DNA of 64,000 nt from Arthrobacter sp. MYb23 (GTDB lineage Bacteria > Actinomycetota > Actinomycetes > Actinomycetales > Micrococcaceae): NCBI RefSeq assembly GCF_002979775.1, contig NZ_PCPR01000006.1:140967-204966 (forward strand). Direction: 5' to 3'. Position 1 is the first letter of the stretch. Every line of letters starts with the position of its first letter. Positions 59,633 to 64,000 of this stretch are shown here, piece by piece. Below the pieces are notes generated by a model. It worked only from the letters and a program-made list of their open reading frames with translations, made no database searches and was not told the origin of the DNA. A program made the translations under genes and the position numbers.

Positions 59633-60690
59633 GCGTCCGCCATGCCTTGGTGTTCGGAGCCACGGGTCACATCGGGAAGTGGCTCGTGCGGGAACTTTTG
59701 CACCAAGGGGTGACCGTCACAGCCGCGGTGCGCACCGAAGAATCCTTCCGCCGGCTGGCTGACTGGCTGTCACGTCACGACGCCAACGGAACGCCAACGC
59801 AGGTACTTGTGGACTTCAGCGCGGGCGACTTGGGCTTGGATCCGGCGTCGGACGATTTCCGGTTCGTGACTGAAATTCACAACGTGGCTGGCGCCTTCGC
59901 CTTTGGCATGAATGCCGCGGATGCCTATGCCGCGAACGTGACCAGCGCCGAGCGTGTGGTTCGCTTTGCGGCGAAGCTGCCGGCGCTGACCAGGTTGGTG
60001 CATCTGTCCGGTTATCGGGTGGGAGGTCAGGATCCGGCCGAGGTGCCATGGGATGAATCCCGCCGTGCGGCGGAATATAAACGCCTGGGTGCTTATGAGG
60101 GATCCAAGGTGGAGTCCGACGCCGTCGTGCAGGCGGCCGCGCTTTCCTTGGGTGTTCCCTTCACCATGGTCAATCCGGCCACGGTAATAGGAGATTCCGT
60201 CAACGGCGAATCCAGTCAGTTGCTGGGCCTCACCGCCAGTGTCATGGACCTCTTCCATGGGAAACTGCCCGCGCTGCCCGGAAATGACCGCACGTTCGTT
60301 CCTGTGGTCGCGGCGGACTATTTGGCTGCATTCATGGCGCTGGTCCCCATCAGGCCCGAAGCGGAAAATGCCTCCTACTGGGTGCTCGATGACGCCACGC
60401 CGCCGTTGCCGGAGCTGCTGAGGATGCTCGGAAAGCACTTGAATGTCCGGGTGCCGTGGCTGAAGATACCCAGCGGTCTGCTGAAGAGGCTTCCACCCAA
60501 ACTCACCGGCGCAGATCCGGAGACGCTGTCCTTCCTCTCGGAGGACCGCTATCCCACCATGCCCGCGGTCGCCTTGGCGGAGGCGGGCGGATTGCACTAC
60601 CCGCCCGTCGAGACCGCCTTGAAGCGCTGGGCGGACTATTTGGTGGCGGCCGATCGTGCAGCAAGAGAGGATCGCGTCGCCTCGACGTAG
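59629..60690 (+). CDS. NAD(P)-dependent epimerase/dehydratase family protein (extended SDR)
   Basis: 353 residues from ATG 59629. The nucleotide-binding motif is ALVFGATGHIGKWLVREL. The catalytic pair is YEGSKVESD (YxxxK, about residue 158), and the Ser is near LVHLSGYRVGG. The substrate is not predictable; the group includes reductases and dehydratases of many small molecules. It is co-expressed with and presumably regulated by the TetR above it. Its last 55 bp overlap the convergent ribokinase gene. Confidence 0.85.
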   Translation: MSVRHALVFGATGHIGKWLVRELLHQGVTVTAAVRTEESFRRLADWLSRHDANGTPTQVLVDFSAGDLGLDPASDDFRFVTEIHNVAGAFAFGMNAADAYAANVTSAERVVRFAAKLPALTRLVHLSGYRVGGQDPAEVPWDESRRAAEYKRLGAYEGSKVESDAVVQAAALSLGVPFTMVNPATVIGDSVNGESSQLLGLTASVMDLFHGKLPALPGNDRTFVPVVAADYLAAFMALVPIRPEAENASYWVLDDATPPLPELLRMLGKHLNVRVPWLKIPSGLLKRLPPKLTGADPETLSFLSEDRYPTMPAVALAEAGGLHYPPVETALKRWADYLVAADRAAREDRVAST

Positions 60691-61544
60691 TGCTCCAACG
60701 ACTTCAGGGCGGGCTGGGATGATGCATCACGAACGGCGTCGGCACCCACAGAGTTGGCTACCGCGAGCGCGTGCCCGTACTCCAGCCCGGATTTGAGTGC
60801 CAGGACCAGGGCGGCGCAGAAGGCATCCCCGGCTCCAATGGTGTTGGCAATCTCGGTGACCCGTACGGCTGGCGCCTCGGCCACCCGTTCGCCGTCGACG
60901 AAGATTGCTGAGCCATCGCCACCGTAAGTGACGGCCACCAACGGAGCATCGCGCAAGGCTGGGATGAGCTCATATTCGGTCTCATTCACGATCACCAGGT
61001 CGCAGCGATCCAGCAACTCGGGGATGATCGGCATGGCGGGTGCCGCGTTCAGTGCGAAGAATCCTTGTGTTCTCCGTGCGGCTTCCAGCACGACGTTCTG
61101 GTCCACTTCCAGCTGGCAGAGGACGGCCTCATCGTCACCGAAAGCGACACCCTCCAAGTCCACGGAAGCGTTGGCTCCCGGGCACACCACAATCTGATTC
61201 TCGCCTTCGCCGTCCACCAGCACCAAGGCTGTTCCCGTGGCGGAGTCCACCCGGGCAATGTCCTGGACATCGACGCCGGCCTCCGCCATTGCGGTGATGA
61301 GGCTGAGGCCTGCTTCGTCGTGGCCCACGGCCCCCACCATGCGGGACCTTCCTGCCAGCCGGGCTGCAGCGACGGCCTGATTGGCGCCCTTGCCGCCGGG
61401 TTGCTGGCGAAGGATGCCTCCGCCCACAGTTTCGCCGGGGGAGGGGAGGCGGCTGGCTGTGGCGGTGATATCGAGGTTGATACTGCCCACCACCGTGAGG
61501 GTGGGGGAGGAATTGGGCGCAGAAGACTGAGGGGTGGTGCTCAT
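60636..61544 (-). CDS. rbsK: Ribokinase
   Basis: 302 residues, a PfkB-family kinase. N-terminal motif GSINLDITATASRLPSPGET, substrate-binding GGKGANQAVAAARLAG, and C-terminal NTIGAGDAFCAALVLAL with catalytic Asp in GAGD. It phosphorylates ribose or a related sugar, possibly released from nucleosides. It follows the GntR regulator gene on the same strand after 36 nt. Confidence 0.92.
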   Translation of the reverse strand: MSTTPQSSAPNSSPTLTVVGSINLDITATASRLPSPGETVGGGILRQQPGGKGANQAVAAARLAGRSRMVGAVGHDEAGLSLITAMAEAGVDVQDIARVDSATGTALVLVDGEGENQIVVCPGANASVDLEGVAFGDDEAVLCQLEVDQNVVLEAARRTQGFFALNAAPAMPIIPELLDRCDLVIVNETEYELIPALRDAPLVAVTYGGDGSAIFVDGERVAEAPAVRVTEIANTIGAGDAFCAALVLALKSGLEYGHALAVANSVGADAVRDASSQPALKSLEHYVEATRSSLAARSAATK

Positions 61545-61580
61545 GGGAGGTCCTTTTTGGAGATTAGCTGAGGCGGGATT

Positions 61581-62354
61581 TCAGGAAGACTGGATGACGG
61601 AGAGGTGTCCGGCCTTGGCCGCTACCAGGCACTTGGCCAGGTAGAACGGGGCACCGTTTCGGCGGACGTATTGGGTGAGGACCAAGACCGGATCGGAAGG
61701 TCGGAGGCCCAGCAATTTTGCGCGGCTGGGACCCGCGGTGCTGAGGCTGATCTGGCATTCGCCGGGACCAAGCGTTGCGCCGGGCAGTCCGCTGAGAACT
61801 TCCAGGAGCGTTGACGCGGGAAGCGTGGGAGCCTCGGCAGCTTCGGCCAACGCCTCTGCTTCGGGGATTCCTTGGGCTACGTTCTCCTGGAGATGTGCCA
61901 AGGGTTCGCCGTTCCGGATGAGCACACTTTCCCAGAACCACACGTCCTCGTCGGGCTGGACGCCAATTCCGGGCGCCACGAATTCGGACGCTGGTTGCTT
62001 GATGGCAGCTACCCGTTTGACCTGAATGTCCTGGTCCTGTCCGCCCAGAAGCTGATCGAACGGGCGGATGTGTTCAATGCCAATGCGGGGCAGCGAATCG
62101 GCAACAAAGCGGCCCACTCCACGGCGTGCCCGGGTGAGGCCATCTTCTTCGAGCAACATCAGCGCTTCCCGGATCACGGTGCGGCTGACGTCCATCATGG
62201 AGCCCAGCTCAGTCTCCGTGGGGAGCAGTGAACCTGGCGGCAGGACCTTGGTCCGGATTGCTTCGGCGATGCGGGAGTAGGCCGCGACGCGCAACGGCTG
62301 CCCGGGCTGGGCGGCGATGGGTCGTGACAGGAACTGGACGGCGTTGTCGGTCAA
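61581..62354 (-). CDS. GntR/HutC-type regulator with UTRA domain
   Basis: 257 residues. The winged HTH reads PLRVAAYSRIAEAIRTKVLPPGSLLPTE and MMDVSRTVIREALMLLEEDGL (about 20-80). The UTRA-like effector domain (about 100-250) includes VWFWESVLIRNGEPLAH and the C-terminal QYVRRNGAPFYLAKCLVA. It controls, by inference, rbsK (same strand) and the divergent MFS gene. An ATACA-N4-TGTAT palindrome lies in the shared promoter region. Confidence 0.9.
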   Translation of the reverse strand: MTDNAVQFLSRPIAAQPGQPLRVAAYSRIAEAIRTKVLPPGSLLPTETELGSMMDVSRTVIREALMLLEEDGLTRARRGVGRFVADSLPRIGIEHIRPFDQLLGGQDQDIQVKRVAAIKQPASEFVAPGIGVQPDEDVWFWESVLIRNGEPLAHLQENVAQGIPEAEALAEAAEAPTLPASTLLEVLSGLPGATLGPGECQISLSTAGPSRAKLLGLRPSDPVLVLTQYVRRNGAPFYLAKCLVAAKAGHLSVIQSS

Positions 62355-62422
62355 GGGTGCCTCACTTGAGATGGGTTACGGACACTGTACCGGATGACTG
62401 TGATAGGTTGCACAAGCTCGTA

Positions 62423-62436
62423 ATACATGCTTGTAT
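62423..62436. promoter_or_regulatory. Candidate GntR operator
   Basis: ATACATGCTTGTAT: five-base perfect arms around TGCT, in the 135-bp gap between the divergent GntR and MFS genes. The form fits HutC-type sites, but only one copy is seen. Confidence 0.5.
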
Positions 62437-62489
62437 AACAACTCACATCTCGTGGCGCCGACCAGCGCCCTCGGACAAAGGAGTTTGAT

Positions 62490-63947
62490 GTGAACATCCC
62501 CACCGCCACAGGCACGCAGTCGGTAGACCCGCAAGCCGCATCTACGGCGACTACAGAAACACCAGCTGCCACGGACGAAGGCCGTTTCCAAGGCAAGGCC
62601 GCTGCGCTGCTGATCACCACGCTGGTGCTCGCCGTCCTGGCCTTCCAGCTCAACGCCAGCATGATTACCCCGGCACTGCCACACATCGGCTCCTTCTTCG
62701 GCGAGACACCGGAAGCCGTGGCCCAGGTCCAGTCGATGTTCTTCCTCGCCGGCGCCATCTCCGGGCCCGTGATCGGCCGTTGGAGCGACTTCATCGGCCG
62801 CCGCAACGCACTCCTGCTGGTGCTGGCCATCATGGGAGCCGGAACAGTGCTCTGCATCTTCGCCCCCACCCTGCCGTTGCTGGTCACCGGCCGCTTCATG
62901 CAGGGTGTCTCGAGCGCCATCTTCGCGCTCTCCTACATCGTCCTGAACGAATACCTGCCCGCCCGGCTCTTTGGAACCTCCATCGGCATCATCGCTGCCA
63001 TCAACGGCGGGGTTGGCGGAGTGGATGGGTACTTCGGCGGACTGATGGCTGAGACCCTCGGCTTCCAGTCGATCTTTGTCGCCGTCCTGGTGCTGGCCGC
63101 GATCGCCGTCGTATGCGTCATCAAAGTGGTCCCGGGCGGTAAGTCCGCCGTCGCTCCCGGCCGGATGGATTGGTGGGGCGCAGGTTCGCTCTCCGTGTTC
63201 CTGGTGTTCATCACGTACTTCGTCTCCACGGGCTCTTCAGCAGGATGGACCTCGCCTGCTGCGCTCGGCCTGCTGGCCGGCAGCATTGCATCCTTCACAG
63301 CCTTCTGGCTCATCGAGAAGAAGCGTTCAACCCCGCTGGTTGCAGTTCACCACCTCCGTTCACGCCAGGTGTGGCCCGTCATCGCCACCACTGTGCTGAC
63401 GCTCGCGGGCATCTTCGCCATCATCAACTTCACCGTGGTGCTGCTGAGCCAGGACAAGGAAAACGGCTTCGGCTTGACCGCGTCCGTTGCCGCCCTGCTC
63501 TTCCTCACCCCGGCAGCGCTCATCGGTGTCTTTGCGGCACCGCTGGCCGGCTGGATCGCCGATCGCCGCGGCTGGATCAAAACCGTCCGCGTCGGCACCG
63601 CCACCAGCCTGGCCTGCGCAATCGTCGCGGCCCTCTTCGCCCACAACCAGATCGCGGTTCTCATCGCCATCGCCGCTTTGGGCATCTTCTACAACGGCTT
63701 CTTCCTCACGGCCATCAACGGACTGTCCGTGCTGCTCTCGCCCAAGGAAGCGCCAGCGGCATTGCCCGGTATTAACGGTGCGTCCTTCGGCATCGGGGCA
63801 AGCCTCGGCGTCGTGGTTGTTGCGCCTTTCGCAGGTCAAGGCACCGCGGCAGGATATTCTGCAGCCCTGTGGATTTCGGTGTCCATCACCGCTTTGGCGT
63901 TTATCGTCAGCCTCTTCATTGCCGCCCCCAAGGGCGAAAAGATCTAA
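62490..63947 (+). CDS. MFS transporter, 12-14 membrane segments
   Basis: 485 residues from GTG 62490 (AAAGGAG 6 nt upstream). A 35-residue Thr/Ala-rich tail precedes TM1 (LLITTLVLAVLAFQLNASMITPALP). Motif A-like GRWSDFIGRRNALL follows, with RFMQGVSSAIFALSYIVLNEYLP. The length and 12-14 segments suit a drug/sugar efflux or uptake carrier. It is divergent from the GntR-rbsK pair, so ribose or nucleoside transport is plausible. No hairpin is seen in the last 50 bases of the window. Confidence 0.88.
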   Translation: MNIPTATGTQSVDPQAASTATTETPAATDEGRFQGKAAALLITTLVLAVLAFQLNASMITPALPHIGSFFGETPEAVAQVQSMFFLAGAISGPVIGRWSDFIGRRNALLLVLAIMGAGTVLCIFAPTLPLLVTGRFMQGVSSAIFALSYIVLNEYLPARLFGTSIGIIAAINGGVGGVDGYFGGLMAETLGFQSIFVAVLVLAAIAVVCVIKVVPGGKSAVAPGRMDWWGAGSLSVFLVFITYFVSTGSSAGWTSPAALGLLAGSIASFTAFWLIEKKRSTPLVAVHHLRSRQVWPVIATTVLTLAGIFAIINFTVVLLSQDKENGFGLTASVAALLFLTPAALIGVFAAPLAGWIADRRGWIKTVRVGTATSLACAIVAALFAHNQIAVLIAIAALGIFYNGFFLTAINGLSVLLSPKEAPAALPGINGASFGIGASLGVVVVAPFAGQGTAAGYSAALWISVSITALAFIVSLFIAAPKGEKI

Positions 63948-64000
63948 CGCACGACGCCGGCACCCGGCTTCGCATGCACCTCACCACTGTTACACCCCGG

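Noticed and set aside
1..64000. tRNA, rRNA, riboswitch or prophage
   Set aside because: No cloverleaf, rRNA-like stretch, known riboswitch core or phage gene could be recognised by eye.

Overview
The window is high-GC actinobacterial DNA and most resembles a soil Arthrobacter or Paenarthrobacter chromosome. The grounds are bioB followed by a BsaP-type auxiliary gene, an FdxA-type ferredoxin, an MSMEG_6728-type protein, a TM0106-type nuclease-helicase, many GTG/TTG starts, and dense catabolic operons with local regulators. The genus is inferred from gene content. I found no rRNA, tRNA, CRISPR array, transposase or phage gene, so it reads as ordinary chromosome rich in accessory catabolism.

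Layout. 1-7754: a LacI repressor (cut by the window edge) divergent from a beta-galactoside operon (two ABC permeases, lipoprotein binding protein, GH35 beta-galactosidase, galM, galE). 7785-9782: small genes including an LPATG-anchored surface protein, a secreted beta-rich protein and a DUF1349 protein. 9879-13419: a type IV restriction pair of the McrB/McrC kind. 13453-16230: a small membrane protein and a divergent histidine kinase/response regulator pair. 16302-25574: a minus-strand cluster with XRE-cupin regulator, MFS carrier, FAD oxidoreductase, class III CoA-transferase, enoyl-CoA hydratase, DHDPS-family lyase, SDR, aldehyde dehydrogenase and ferredoxin. Its substrate is unknown.

25665-35468: degenerate HPt protein, orphan Vsr endonuclease, bsaP-bioB, NCS1 permease, CsbD stress protein, zinc alcohol dehydrogenase, a membrane coiled-coil protein, a SIS protein and an Old Yellow Enzyme. 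35525-43896: a GntR-controlled C4-sugar (erythrulose-type) cluster with TIM-barrel isomerase, DhaKL-type kinase, RpiB-like and TpiA-like isomerases, two dehydrogenases, MFS carrier and a 30-residue membrane ORF. 43883-51536: TM0106 nuclease-helicase, a yeast-type cytosine deaminase, CBS protein and Tex. 51540-58280: two alpha/beta hydrolases, TetR, DUF1622, MSMEG_6728-like protein, adenine deaminase, an unusual wHTH/H1-like/X25 fusion and acylphosphatase. 58295-63947: VapBC-type module, TetR with an NAD-epimerase, and a GntR/ribokinase/MFS group.

The most unusual signals are: two families of 63-65 bp palindromic intergenic repeats, each present twice. In one family base-pairing is kept by compensatory changes; in the other the repeat supplies the C-terminal codons and stop of three flanking genes. 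Others are the nine-gene CoA-transferase cluster, the C4-sugar cluster with two extra dehydrogenases, and the winged-helix/histone-like/X25 protein.
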